Below are positions 34,849-46,900 of a stretch of DNA of 64,000 bases, one piece after another (positions within the stretch are counted from its first letter, which is position 1; each line of letters begins with the position of its first letter). Position numbers and translations under genes: made by a program. Source of the DNA: Zychaea mexicana (Eukaryota; Mucoromycota; Mucoromycetes; Mucorales; Lichtheimiaceae); contig NW_026516690.1 of the NCBI RefSeq assembly GCF_025766255.1, positions 124,001-188,000 on the forward strand. The letters are read 5' to 3'. The notes below the pieces were generated by a model. The model did no database searches. It saw only the letters and a program-made list of their open reading frames with translations, and had not been told where the DNA came from.

Positions 34849-36074
34849 TCACGCAAGTCTTCTTTTTGTAGCCAACTGCGAGACAAGACAAGCGTCTGAA
34901 GCCTTGCGCTTACGTTCTGGGGGAGACGACAGCAAAGAGACTCTGCAGGGCAGTGCGTGCTTGATGTGACCCACTTCCTCCACAGGCGTAGGCATACCGA
35001 GCTTGAATAGCGTCGTAGCAGATGATGATGAAGAAGAGGATGAAGCATTCGCGGTTATTGTTGTTGTTGTTGTTGTTGGTGGGGGTATCTTGCGCTTTTG
35101 CCATTCCATGTGTTGCTCATCTGCGACATGGGTACTACTACTACTACTAGTACTACTATGGGTGACAGGAGTAGGTACACGGAACTTGAGATGGTTCTGC
35201 AGCATGAGGATCCATTGGTCGTACGTGTCCTTCTTGACATAGAGCGACCAATCTAATAGCTGAAGCATGACTCGTTCGGCATGATTGATTTCGGGAACAC
35301 TGAGGCCGCTGACTTTGCTCCAGGCCGAGTTCTTGTACGTCTTGTCCTGAAGGAACTTGTGCGCACAGATCAGGGCTGCAAGGAACATGCGTCGGCCACA
35401 CGAAATGTAGACGTCGTCGTTGCGGCGTTCCAGCACTCTCGGACGGATGCGGAACAGATAAAATATCGCAAGTTGCAAGGTGGAATGGGTCGTGCGGGAA
35501 TGTTTCAAAATGTGGTGTAGAAAAGTGTTTAGGTTGGCAATGGGTCGATTGTTGCTTGTCGCAGCAGGTGTGCTCGTAGCATTAGGCCAGATGGACGCAA
35601 TGGCCTGTACAGTGACATCTGTAAAGGCAGTGTGAGAGTTTGTTTGCATACGCATTTGTTAATAGGGAAACGTAAAAAATTAAGGTTTAACTACGTACCA
35701 ACAAGTGCATTTACATAGGCCCGTTGCTTTTCCTGGTACTGAAGCTGCTGTTGGTGTTGTTGTTTCTGTTGCTGGATAAGATCTTTGTGTGGATTGCTGT
35801 TTGGCTGAGCAGGAGGTGTCAAAGTGGTCGGGGTGGTGGTGGTGGTGTTGGTTGCGTGAGGCATGGTCGAGTTCAGCAAAAGCGAAAGTAAAGTGGAAGA
35901 AGAGGCAGGGTATTTATTGAGATCGTTGTGGTGGTAGCTTGTACCAATAGGATGCGCAGCAAGTGTAGCAGCAGCAGCAGCACTAGCAGCACTAGCAGCA
36001 GCAGCAGCGGCGGCAGGTGTAATAGCTGGTGTGACTGCCGAAAGCGGCTGCGCAACGTTGTGGTGGGAGTTCAT
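34849..36074 (-). CDS. PHO80/PCL-type cyclin
   Basis: Exon 1 (36074-35699) and exon 2 (35618-34849) join in phase to 381 residues. The N-terminal third is low complexity: an Ala run of about 25 residues, then Thr and Gln/His runs. The cyclin box lies in exon 2, roughly residues 130-250. It has IANLNTFLHHILKHSRTTHS, then LAIFYLFRIRP, RRMFLAALICAHKFLQD, SAWSKVSGL and INHAERVMLQLLDWSLYV. This is the pattern of Pcl/Pho80 cyclins that activate Pho85-type kinases, best resembling the PCL1/2 and CLG1 group. The C-terminus is Ser/Thr-rich with runs. Which kinase function it serves (morphogenesis, phosphate, glycogen) cannot be told from sequence. Confidence 0.88.
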
Positions 36075-37181
36075 TGTATTGGTTGCTTGGCGTAGTAGTA
36101 GTCGTAGTTGCTTGTTATGTTATCGGCGCTACGCCTCGTTTTGGATAAGTTTTCTTAAAGGTCAAAAAAATAAAAAAGTAAAAGAAGTTTGGAGACAAAA
36201 GGGCTGCTTTCTTTTTAAAAAACAAGTTCAGTTTGGGTAAAGAAAGAAGCCTTGTGGGAGGAGAGATAAGACGAGAGAGGAGGGCGAGCGTTTAAAAGCG
36301 GGAGAGGATGGGAATAACAGACATGGTGGACAATCAGAAAAAGAGGGTTTAAGCAAAGATAAAAGAAGAGTGGGTGGGATAATAGTTAAGCGTTGTTCCT
36401 TTTTATATACTGGAGGAGCCTTTCGTTTCGATGGGGGTTTTGTGGAAACTTTAAAGAAGTGGAAAAATAAACAAGATTTTTTTTTCACAGAAAGATTCGA
36501 AAGACGGAAAAGGACGAGTGGAAATCTTTGGCCCTCATGAGTCATTATCGACTGTTTCTTTGCTCCTCCTAACCCACAACACAGCATCCCACCCGCCCCC
36601 AGCTCAGACGCTGAATCACTGTGAGCCGGCTCCGCTGCGATTGGTGCAAAAGCCCGTTTCTTGACTCAATGGGGGGGGGGCACCCCCTCCCCCCGATCGA
36701 TAGGATCCACCCCCCCCCCCGAAAAAGTAGCTGCGCAACAATTTCCTTGTGAATACGTCACACACACACACACACACACACACACTGTTAATCACAGTCA
36801 GTCAGCCCAGTCAGTCATTACCATCACCGATTTTCCATCGTCAGTTCAGTGCAGCCCCAGTAAAATCTTGACATGCTTCGTAGTCTAGCGCATGGCTGTT
36901 ATTAATCATCCACCTACCATCCCTGTTTCAGAGAAAAAAAAGTACAAAGTGTGGAGTGTGTGAGTGTGTTAAACGTGTTGGGCAGAGTGGGTGGTGCTTA
37001 CACTTACGCCATTTTCCAATTTCATCTTTCCCAAAATCTTTTGGGCCTCCCTTTTTTTTTTCTCTCTTTTCTCTTTCTTTTTTTTTTTGGTGAACAAACC
37101 ACACCACTTGTCTTTTTTTCTTGTTCCCTCCATATCTTCTTATTGCCCCCCCCTCTCACTTTTTTCTTTTCAACGCACGCA
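36075..37181. other. Divergent intergenic region with homopolymer and CA tracts
   Basis: The cyclin gene and the A20/AN1 gene point away from each other across this interval. It holds G and C runs facing each other at about 36670-36720, a (CA)n tract at about 36759-36785 and pyrimidine-rich leader sequence (37040-37165). No gene recognised. Confidence 0.5.
36759..36785. repeat. (CA)n microsatellite
   Basis: About 13 CA units in the divergent promoter region. Confidence 0.9.
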
Positions 37182-38081
37182 ATGGAAGACAACAAAGCAC
37201 CCGAAGTCCCTCTGCCTTGCAGTGCCGGATGTGGTTTCTACGGCAATAAAATCTACAACAACATGTGCTCCAAATGCTTCCGAGAGCATTCGGAACAGAA
37301 CAAAAAAGAAGGTCGGTTTTTTTTTTGGTTCTTCTTGTTATCCTCAGTGTACATCCCCAGCAATAGCAACTTACCGACGGTTTCCCCCCAATAGAAGAAG
37401 TTCGTGAGAATCCTGCTGCTGCCGCCGCTGCTGCTGTTGCTGCTGCTGCCAGTGCTGCTAATAATACCACCACCACCAAACCATCGCTAGAAAAGCATGA
37501 ACAAGAATTAAAGACACCTTTAACAACAACAACAACAACAACAACACCATCATCACAACAGCAACAGCAACAGCAAAAGCAACAGCAACAAGAAAAGTTA
37601 AAAGAACAACCAGCAACCACTACTACCACTACCGAAACGAAAGCCGAAGCGAGCAATGAAGAACAAGAAGAACAACCTCCGAGCAAACCTGTTCAAAAGA
37701 ATACTGGCAGATGCTTCATGTGTCGAAGCAAAGTAGGTTACTCTTTTTTTTAGAATGTCTATACGAAAAAAAAAAGAGATTAACCTCCAAGTGTGTTGGC
37801 AATGGATAGATTCCATTAGCGAAACAATTGAGCAACAAGTGTCGATGCGACTACGTCTTTTGCGATTCGCATCGTTATCCTGACAAGCACGATTGCGACT
37901 TTGATCACGCTTCCATGGACAAAGGTGAGCAGGGTGAATGCACACGTGTTGGAGAAAGAGAGAGAGAGAGAGAGAAAGAGAGAATACTGAATACTCTTTA
38001 GATATTCTTGCAAAGAAGAATCCCAAGCTGAACGAACGACCGCGCGGAGGCAGATCGTTCCAACGTCTGGATAGCATGTAA
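37182..38081 (+). CDS. A20/AN1 zinc-finger protein (stress-associated type)
   Basis: Exons 37182-37311, 37395-37732, 37810-37924 and 38002-38081 join in phase to 220 residues. An A20 finger is at residues about 13-37 (C-x3-C-x11-C-x2-C in PCSAGCGFYG and NNMCSKCF). A linker of about 90 residues is built of Ala, Thr and Gln runs. An AN1 finger follows (GRCFMCRSK, CRCDYVFCDSHRYPDKHDC, FDH), whose zinc-binding Cys and His are all present. The A20 plus AN1 order is that of eukaryotic stress-associated proteins (ZFAND5/6 type), which bind ubiquitin and proteasomes. The exon 2/3 boundary lies inside the AN1 finger. Confidence 0.93.
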
Positions 38082-38945
38082 ACCAGCAGCAAAAACCCCA
38101 TCCTCTTATCCACAAGTCGAATCATTTACCAAACAGAACTCCCACCAGAGCACACACACACTGGCACCATAAAGAAGACCTATCACACCACAACGCCTCC
38201 TTATCTCTCTCTCTCTCTCTCTCTGTTATACACACTTGTCTCGCTACCATCACCCGATTTCCAGTCAGAAAACAACAAAAAAAAGGGCCCATAAACAGAA
38301 AGCGTGGTGCTGTTTTTCCGTTTGTGAGAATCTACTCCCTCTCACTACTTTTTTTTACCTTTACCCTCCCACACACGCTTCCCCCCCCCTCTCTCTCTCT
38401 CAGTCACCACACACTCACAGATACTCACTCACTTTTTTTTTTCTTTTTTTTTTTTTACAATCTCTTGATATAAGGACTTCCTAACCCCCCCCCCCCATTA
38501 AAGGCTTTTTACAACGACAAACTACCAAGGCAGTGGTGTGGTAGCTGCATGACTGTGACAAGAGAGAGAGAGAGAGAGAGAGAGAGGAAGGATAGGATGA
38601 GAGTTACACAGACAATCATGGGATAACGGATGATGATGGTGACGATGATGACGATGATGATATAGGGCGTGGTGGGGGGCTGGCCTGGCCTGGACTGGCT
38701 TGGGGTGCTGCTGCCTGCTGCACAGGTTTCTTCATGACAATCATCGGGAAATACACAGCGATAATGGGGTCATGGGGTGGAGCAATGGGTTGTTGTTTGC
38801 CGCATAATCTTCTTTACTTTAGCCAATAAACCCCGCATTGCATTTGTATATATATATATATTTCAATAATTGATAGCCCTCTCTCTCCTTCCTCTTTCCC
38901 TTTCCCTTTTTCCTCTTCTTCTTCTCTCTTCATTATTAATCGATC
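38082..38945. other. Intergenic, microsatellite rich
   Basis: Contains (CT)n at about 38203-38224, another CT run near 38388-38402, long T and C runs (38430-38500), (GA)n at about 38561-38586 and a GATGAT-type patch at 38630-38662. No gene recognised. Confidence 0.5.
38561..38586. repeat. (GA)n microsatellite
   Basis: About 13 AG units. Confidence 0.9.
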
Positions 38946-39767
38946 ATGTCAAAATCAACAACAGCGACTGAGCAAAAAGACCTTGACTTTATCATCTGTC
39001 TCTCATTCCACAAGCTTCAAGAACAAAACAACCACTCCCTGCTACCCTTTGTCCTGATACGGAATGCTCTCACTGCACAACCTCCGTCGTCTCCGCTTAT
39101 CTGGAACAACCCTGTCGACGACGACGACGACGATCGTGACAATGATCCCACCATCACCAACAGCAGTAATAGACAACAACATCAGCATCATGACAACGAC
39201 CATATGTTAATATCCTCATTACAAGCACAAGACCTCGACGAACAGCAACGAGAACAGAGCTGGCTTGATGCTTGCTTTGATGATTTGAACCAATATGAGC
39301 AAGAAGAGCAGCAGCAACAAGGTTACTATGGAAACAACCAACACAACAGCAGTTACTATGGCGACAATGACTATGATTATTACTACAGAAGCGACAAACA
39401 AGATGATGATGATGATGATGAAGAACAAGATATCGTCATGGAAGATGATTTTGGTGACATGCTATTGCATGCAGCAGCCAGACGAGCCGGTATTGTAAAG
39501 AATCACCCGCCATCACGACGACATCACCATCATCCGCAGCAACGGCGACGACATCATCATCAAATACCACCATTCTTTGTTCCTCTGGACGATGACGATG
39601 ACCGGGTCGATAATGACGAGCTCCAGGATATCATTCTCGAACAAGAAGAACAACCCGGCGTATCATCATCATCACTCTCGGCACAGCCGCACATGGGTGA
39701 TGATGATGATAATGAAAGGCACTTTCAACGGCGGTGGTCGTCGTCGTATTACATACCACGAAAATAA
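38946..39767 (+). CDS. Acidic low-complexity protein with possible SERTA-like motif
   Basis: A single uninterrupted 273-codon frame. Residues about 16-45 (FIICLSFHKLQEQNNHSLLP, then FVLIRNALTA) resemble the SERTA pattern (L-S-x3-KL, then a VLIxNxL block) found in cell-cycle and transcription regulators. The rest is dominated by Asp, Gln, His and Ser runs: four Asp patches (for example 56-62 and 152-158), a Gln/Tyr/Asn middle and a His/Arg stretch near 189-207. The acidic runs suit a transcriptional activator; that is inference. The frame depends partly on repetitive codons, but the non-repetitive start and length argue for a real gene. An ATG in other frames gives nothing better. Confidence 0.6.
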   Translation: MSKSTTATEQKDLDFIICLSFHKLQEQNNHSLLPFVLIRNALTAQPPSSPLIWNNPVDDDDDDRDNDPTITNSSNRQQHQHHDNDHMLISSLQAQDLDEQQREQSWLDACFDDLNQYEQEEQQQQGYYGNNQHNSSYYGDNDYDYYYRSDKQDDDDDDEEQDIVMEDDFGDMLLHAAARRAGIVKNHPPSRRHHHHPQQRRRHHHQIPPFFVPLDDDDDRVDNDELQDIILEQEEQPGVSSSSLSAQPHMGDDDDNERHFQRRWSSSYYIPRK

Positions 39768-40207
39768 TGCTTATCATGTAATTACGCCAGGCGGCGGCGG
39801 CGGAGGTGGCCCACACGATGGATGGGTGGTGCTGGTGTTACACTAGGGGGAAAATGACACAAGGGAATATGAATCACTTGTCGTAATACCATAAACAAAA
39901 CAATCAATAATATATATATACGTAAACAATATAAAGTCACCCTCTTCTCCATGTACATAACATATTCTATCTATCATACTATACACCCCTACTCCTTCTC
40001 TCCACGCCAATAATTATTTATCAAACCACCATCCACACTTGTAAACACTCGACATACACAACTAAGAGTAATATGAATGATCCCGAGAATAAACACACAG
40101 AGTATGGGAAAAAAAATAGAGTGTTTTGTGCGAGTTTCAAAACGAAAATGGGGTGTATATATATTTTCTAGTTGATTTTAGTGTTTTTATGATAAAGAAA
40201 GCTTATT
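39768..40207. other. Intergenic between converging genes
   Basis: Starts with a GGC-rich run (39790-39812), then AT-rich 3' sequence. No gene recognised. Confidence 0.4.
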
Positions 40208-42542
40208 TTAATCGATAACATGGTACAAGCCCTTCTTGACCTCGCCTTCACCTTTCTCGTATGGAAGATCAAAGACGGCGTTGCTACGGAAACGTCTGAG
40301 GTACTGGATAGCAAGGTTCTGCAAATCAACAGGCTCAATGTACAAATCCTTGAAGGTATGAGCGCCGGGTGTGGGCTTGTCATCCAAGGTCATCTAGTTA
40401 TTATAAAGATTGAGAGATTTTAGTATTCATCTATTTTAGCTTCTTTTCCTTTTGTTGACACTTTACTCTTTCAATGAGATCAGGGCTGATCATTTGGTTG
40501 TAAGGAAGCTTATCGAGAAGCGTGGCAGCGAACCTGTATAGAAAAATAAATGATGAGTCTATTTAGCTAATCATGCACAACAGAGGGAGACTCAATTTTT
40601 CCTTTTTTGACTTTTACTTTGCAATAGGAAGGGGTAACGGACGGATCGGGAGAGGCTTCATGGCAATCTCACGAGCCAATTCAAAGATCTGCTCGTAAGT
40701 CCATGCCTTGGGACTATAGTAAAAAAAATAATAAAATAAAGTAAACAATATGTCATTGTTTCTTATCAGTACATAAAGACACATGGTACACACGCCCTTC
40801 TTTTTATATTATATAGTAAGTCATCGGATCATATACCCGTAGAGTTCATAGGTCTTGCCAGCAGTCGAGTCAGCAAGGAACATGACTTCCAAGGCTTGGG
40901 CAACATCAATGGCCTATAGAGTATTCGGAATTAATAACATACATCACAATCTCTCTCTCTATCTATGCGGGTCTGCACATTACCGAGACGGGGTAGATCT
41001 TGGTCTTGCCCTCGTTGACGTAGAATTGCCATCCTTCACCACCTGCATTTTGGGGAAACCCGGGGATAATTTGTATAAGCATTATTCTTTTATCGAGGGT
41101 AGATAAGACCCGTGTTTCCTATACTCTCTCTCTCTCTCTCTCTCTCTCTTTTGGAGAACTTACCGCCAATTCTGTTCAAGAATCGGTCCTCGTGACCATA
41201 CATGGTACCGGGTCGTGCAATGGTAGCATCAGGGAACACTTCACGGACAGCTTGTTCACCCAAGTACTAAGAAAGTACATGGTCGTGTCAATAAAAAAAA
41301 AGGTGTATATACTTGAACGCTATGTGTACATGTAACAAACCTTGGTGCGCAAGAAAGCCGAGGTCGAGTCTTCCGAAGCGTTCAATGAGGAGACCTGAAC
41401 GAAACGGGCAACACCAGCTTCAGCAGATGCCTCAGCAATAAGACGCGAGCCCTCCACGTGAACGTCATTGAAGGTAAAGTTCCTAAATTACCAATCATTT
41501 AGTTCTTTGCAAATGTCCCCCTTTACTTTGTTTCCTCTCGCTCGCTTTTTTCTTTCCTTGATCCATTCCCAAAAATCTTAAAAAGGCTGATAATTTACTT
41601 TGTTTCATAATCACGTCCCACAAGGTTGTAGACAATATCAGAGTGACGAACACATTCCATGATTTGCTCACGGTTTCTCAAGTCGAATTCCTAATGTCGA
41701 AATATGCACATACAAGGTTCAATATACATAGACCCGGAGAACAATGACCACTTTTTTTTACACAGTCGTAATAAGCTTACCAAAGGAATAATTTGACCAA
41801 GATCACCAGTGACCTTCAAGTGACGGGCCTCATCGGGATCACGGTAGGCAACAACGACTTGAGTACCTTGTCTTGCTATAATATTTTCATGTGTACGTGT
41901 TGGTTTTTCAATATTATACATCCGCGTCTGTTGGCCGAATAAAAATAAAACAGGACACTTTACCGAGCTTCTGAACAACGTAACGGGCGAGGAAACCGGT
42001 ACAGCCGAAAACAGTAGCAATGTGCCCGTTGGTGCTGGAACTGTTGTTGTCGTCGTCGTTAATTTCGTGATTTCAAACAGAATCGGTACAGGTATTATGA
42101 GTAAAACCAACGCGCTTCTCATGTGATTAGAGCAAATAACCAAATTTGCCAGTGTCCTACTTACCGACCACCGCGACCATACTTGAGCATGGTTTGGCCG
42201 GTCTTCTTGCGGAACGTCAAATCGTGAATCGAACGCTAATGTATACGTGGTTTTTTTTGTTTCAATTAAATAGATTGTGTTAATAGTGTCGAATAGAACG
42301 CGTCGACGTAATATTTATCAAAGGTGCTTACAAGTTGGACCACGGAGGCGGCTTTGGTGGCCTCACGACGACCAGCCTCTGTTGTTTAGTTATATACACA
42401 ACGGCGTGTATAATATATACAATGAGTAACAAGTTTTTTTTTGGGGGGGCTGTGTATGTAACAATCATAACGGTTGTTGTAGTCTAATCGTTCTTTTTTT
42501 CTGGTTCGTTTTCTTACGTCTCAAAAGAGCGGTGGCAAGCAT
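40208..42542 (-). CDS. NADH:ubiquinone oxidoreductase 39/40-kDa subunit (NDUFA9), one frame error
   Basis: Thirteen exons on the minus strand: 42542-42518, 42378-42332, 42235-42165, 42040-41964, 41875-41781, 41691-41599, 41482-41341, 41266-41164, 41042-40984, 40913-40837, 40713-40618, 40533-40467 and 40393-40208; about 378 residues. This accessory subunit of mitochondrial complex I has a short-chain-dehydrogenase fold that binds NADPH. Visible features are the presequence (MLATALLRQAGRREATKAAS), the Rossmann motif VFGCTGFLARYVV, the ETKNFTFNDVHVEGSRLIAE region and ARPGTMYGHEDRFLNR. Exon 6 reads RNREQIMECVRHS and then DIVYNLVGRDYETK one base out of frame. One surplus base at 41640-41641 explains it; all other phases close. 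This may be an assembly error. Confidence 0.9.
41123..41149. repeat. (CT)n microsatellite in an NDUFA9 intron
   Basis: About 13 CT units within intron 8 of the gene, close upstream (on +) of the exon 8 boundary. Confidence 0.9.
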
Positions 42543-43803
42543 GGTTGGCAGACTATTTCAGAAAAGAGAAGGGAGATAGGTGGAGAGAGAGAGAGAGAGG
42601 GGGGAGTTAATTTGCAGTAATATAGTCTGTCCAAAGAACTTTTGTTTGCCTGGGCAGCAATCCCTCCAAAATCTGTTGGCGGGACGACGTCACAACCAAA
42701 AAAAATTCGGAGTATCTTTTTGTTCATGAATAGCGGTACTGGAAAAAGTAAGCAAACAAGCTGCCCATATTGCGACAATTGCATGACTATATGAAAATGT
42801 GTTACGGATGTCTTGACATAATGTATACAACAACGTCAGAAAGAGTAGTAGTAAAGTGGTGGGGAGTGATTTATATAGTTGGTGATGTTGCAACCGTGGA
42901 AAATAAGATAAACAGCTGACTATGTGCTACGATGTTTTATGCTAAGGCAAAAAGAAATTCAGGCATGAATAAAAGAGCCTACGGAAAAAACAGTATCATC
43001 ATATTTCGAGGTCTGCGTAGACGATTTACTACATAACTTTCTTGGCGACAATGATGATGTGCATGTTTTTGTGCTAAATTTTGTCTGATACTGGTATTAT
43101 AAGATACATGGAGTTGATGGGTGATATGCAGGGAATGGAGGATACATGGCGGTGGTGGGGCACTATAATGCGTGCTTACACATGGAGCCCACTTAAAAAA
43201 GTGTTCGGCCCGTCGTCCTTTAAGATTTTTTTCTCCTCACTCGATCTTTTTTCTTCAATTTTTATACCAAAAAAGCAGGAACTCCTAGCACACAGAAGCA
43301 AGACTGATCGAAATGGATGCAGGATAGAGAGTGGAAGTAATAAACTATCTCTCGTTTACTACCTGCTATTTCTTGTCAGTCACATTTACATCGTAGCAGT
43401 ATCTCTACAATGCATACAGAAATTGTCTAATCGACATCAAAGAAAAGTATGCAGTATATAACAAACGTCTAAATGAATTGATGATCTAGTAATAGATATA
43501 GTACACATTGATGAGAATAGCATCAAATCTCTAAGCTTGTAAAAAGCGCGGTCTGACTGCATACACAGCGTGTCATACTGTTTACATCTAGAGTAAATGG
43601 TGGATAAAGGGAACAAATGGATATATCTGGTTTGTAGTTGTAGCTATTACAATAGTATTTTATTTAGTAAATATATGTATATATCTTGACATAACTGATA
43701 TCAAAAAATAGCTTAGGTCATGACTTGCAAGCGTCTTATCATTCTGAAATGTCACTTCTGACCTTGTTATGCCGGGTCGTGTAACGGAACGGCGTGTGTG
43801 CGT
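42543..43803. other. Upstream region of NDUFA9 and retrotransposon target flank
   Basis: A (GA)n tract lies at about 42582-42599 close to the NDUFA9 start. The + frame at 43081-43461 has no features I trust. The last bases before the retrotransposon (TGCGT, 43799-43803) are duplicated at its other side. Confidence 0.45.
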
Positions 43804-43897
43804 TGTAACAGATACAAGTCACTACCCCCTATTCCCATATATATGAATATCTCTTACTCAATATAATAAAGTCAGTTGTTATCACCGGACTCTTACA
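43804..43897 (+). repeat. Left LTR
   Basis: 94 bp, TG...CA ends. It contains ATATATATGAATA and a TATAATAAAG box-like sequence near its end, plausible core promoter and polyadenylation signals. Confidence 0.95.
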
Positions 43898-43924
43898 TTT
43901 GGTGGAGAAGCATAACTTTTAACA

Positions 43925-46900
43925 ATGGATCAAAATAATCCTCAATCTTCAGACCCAAACAATCAACAGCCTGACAACGTACCTCACGGCAATCCGTGGG
44001 CACTAGAGCAGCAGATCCCGGCAGCATTCCCACAGTATCATCAGCAACAGACAGCACCTAGAACAATAGAACAGCAAGGTGACCAGCAGTTCGGTGACGA
44101 ACAACTCCGTTCGATTCAACAACAACAGATGCCAACAACACTCCATCCGGAAATCGAACGTATGCGAGCACTTATCATACAAGAACAACAGCAAACATCA
44201 GCAAGACAACAGCAAGAAATGCTAGAATGGCAGCGGCAGCGAGAGGCGGAACTGCAAGAGCAAATCAACAGCCTCAATAGACAGCACCAAGACGAACTGC
44301 AACAACTAACCCGTAATATGCATCAAATGTATGAGCAATTACGCCCACAACAAACACCAGACATGGCATCGACAATATCTCAACAGTTCACGGCATTCCT
44401 CCAAAGTCAAGAAGATCGTGAGCACCGTCGAGAACGATCACACCACGAGCTCTTAGAACAACTTCAGGAACAGCAGCAGTTAGGGAGATGGGAGTCATCA
44501 TCTCAAAGAGAATCAAGTGCAGCACGCGATGATGCACCCCTAATCGCTGCAATGAACAGTTTGACTTTGGCCATGCAGCAACATCAACAGCATCAAAGGC
44601 AACGAGCCACAACACCAACCCAACATTCATCAATGGAAAGTGTGTCAGTAGCATCGCAGCAACAACAACCGAGAAGAACAGTCAAGACCATTAGATCCGA
44701 TTCATCTGGTGAAAGAAACGAAGAATGGGCAACGGGAAGTGAGCAAGGAGATTCAGGAGATGATGAGCCCCCTGAAGGAAACCTTGCATGGGTAGTCAGA
44801 CAGAACGAAACGACAGTAAAAAGGAAAAAGACACGGTATTTGGATTTACAACCGTATCGTGGGCTACCAACAGAAAATCCACACACATGGATATCATCAT
44901 TTGAAAAAGCAGTTCAGTATTACGACTGGTCTGACGACGAAAGCTGCAAAGAATTCATGATCTCAATGAGAGACAACGCTGTTGATTGGTGGGATGGATT
45001 AAGCGACGATGCCAGAAACGATATCAACCAGATCAAAAAAGCATTCACAGAATATTTTGGCGGTGGCCAAGAGGCAGCAGTAGTAGCATTGTCAGATCTA
45101 CCCAAGATGAAACAAGGACCTGAAAGTATGGTTTCATTCGGAGCCAGACTCAAGTTGGCATTGGGACGCATTGATCCTCGCATGGACGAGAATTTGAAGC
45201 TCTACTTTTTCTCTATTCATGCAAGAGAAGATGTAGCACGCGAAGTCTCACGTTATAAACCGGAAACCCTCGACAAAGCGATCAGATATGCGATATATTT
45301 GGAACGCACCGATGAAACAGTAAAAGCCCAAAAAGGTCATCGACAAAACAACAGCAGAGCACCATTGTTAACAACACCAACATTGCAGCAACCAACGACA
45401 ACTTCAACTTTAACAAACGACGGCCCGACAGCAATGGAAATCGATTCGAACAGTCAACGACGACAGTACCATAATCACAACAACAAGAAACCATTCAACA
45501 AGAAAAAACAGTTCAATAAGAAAAAATTCAATGGTACCTGCAACAACTGCAACAAATATGGCCACAAAGCGAGAGACTGTTGGTCAAGAAAAAGCAACAG
45601 TCAGCAAACAGCAAACCAGGAGTCAGCAACCTTAGTACAGCAAAAAGGCGACAGCAACAACAGCATGGACGACGATTCTTTTGGCACACCATTATTCGAT
45701 TACCTGCAACAAAACTCCCAACAAAAAATCAATGGTATTCCTGTGAAACAATCAGTGCAAACAGACGACGAGAATCGGTCATCCTTACGCTTCACAGTAA
45801 ACATCAATATTGGCGCCGCAGAAATTCAAGCCTTGGTGGATACCGGTTCAGAAGTGACAACAATTGACGAAGCAACAGTACAACAAGCTCAACTATCGAC
45901 AATAACGGCATCACTATTATATATTCAATATGGCAACAAATCCCGATCTTTATCCGACAAACAAACGATCTCAACATTGGAAATGAACGGACAGCAATAC
46001 CCAATTGCATTACGCATTGTGCCAAAACAAAATACAAAGGTGATATTGGGTATGGATTGGCTGGTGGGGTTGAACATTTTGCTGGATCCGAATAACCGCA
46101 CAATCATTCCAAAGAAAGACGTGGCTTTCATTAGTAACAGCAATGCAGCAACAACAATCTCGGCAACCGTTCCAAAACCAGTGCGAGAATTTTTGCAACA
46201 ACATCCAGCACTATACAATGATACAGAAAAGCAAACGATCACATCAGTGCCAATATATCACCACATCAATACTGGTGATGCAGCACCTGTATACACCCCA
46301 AATTTTCGACGGTCCCCAGCAGAAAAGGCAGCACTAGCAGCAGAAGTACAGAAGATGCATGAGCGTGGTGTTATTGTCGAATGTACCAGCCTGTGGGTTT
46401 CACAACCAGTACTGGTACCAAAACCGGACGGCAGCCTACGATTTTGCGTGAACTACAAAAAACTCAATGCTGTCACTGAGAAAGACAAATTTCCTCTTGA
46501 ACCAATCGACTCTCTCCTCGACAAACTCGCCGGAAAAAAGCTATTCAGCCTGATTGATTTGAAATCCGGATACTGGCAGATACCCATGGATCCAAAGGAC
46601 TCATACAAGACATGCTTCTCTGATGGGCAGAAGCTATGGAGGTTCCTCGTTTTACCCTTTGGAGTGACCAATGGTGTAGCGAGTTTTTCTCGTTTTATGT
46701 CTCATTTGCTTGGCCATTTATCCTTTTGCCATTTGTACATCGATGATGTCCTCATTGCATCAGAGACAGAGCAACAACATTGGGAACATGTACTAACGGT
46801 TCTGGATATCATGACAAAGGCATCACTCAAGATTGGTCTTACGAAATGCTCGTGGGCAAAATCAGCGGTCAAATTCCTCGGGTTCATTGTATCGGCAGAA

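Noticed and set aside
34849..35240. Several frames on both strands inside the cyclin gene
   Set aside because: They arise from Thr/Ser/Gln triplet runs of the cyclin C-terminus and have no independent support.
43081..43461. 126-codon + frame before the retrotransposon
   Set aside because: No recognisable motif, mixed composition, and no splice support; it lies in the probable upstream region of NDUFA9.
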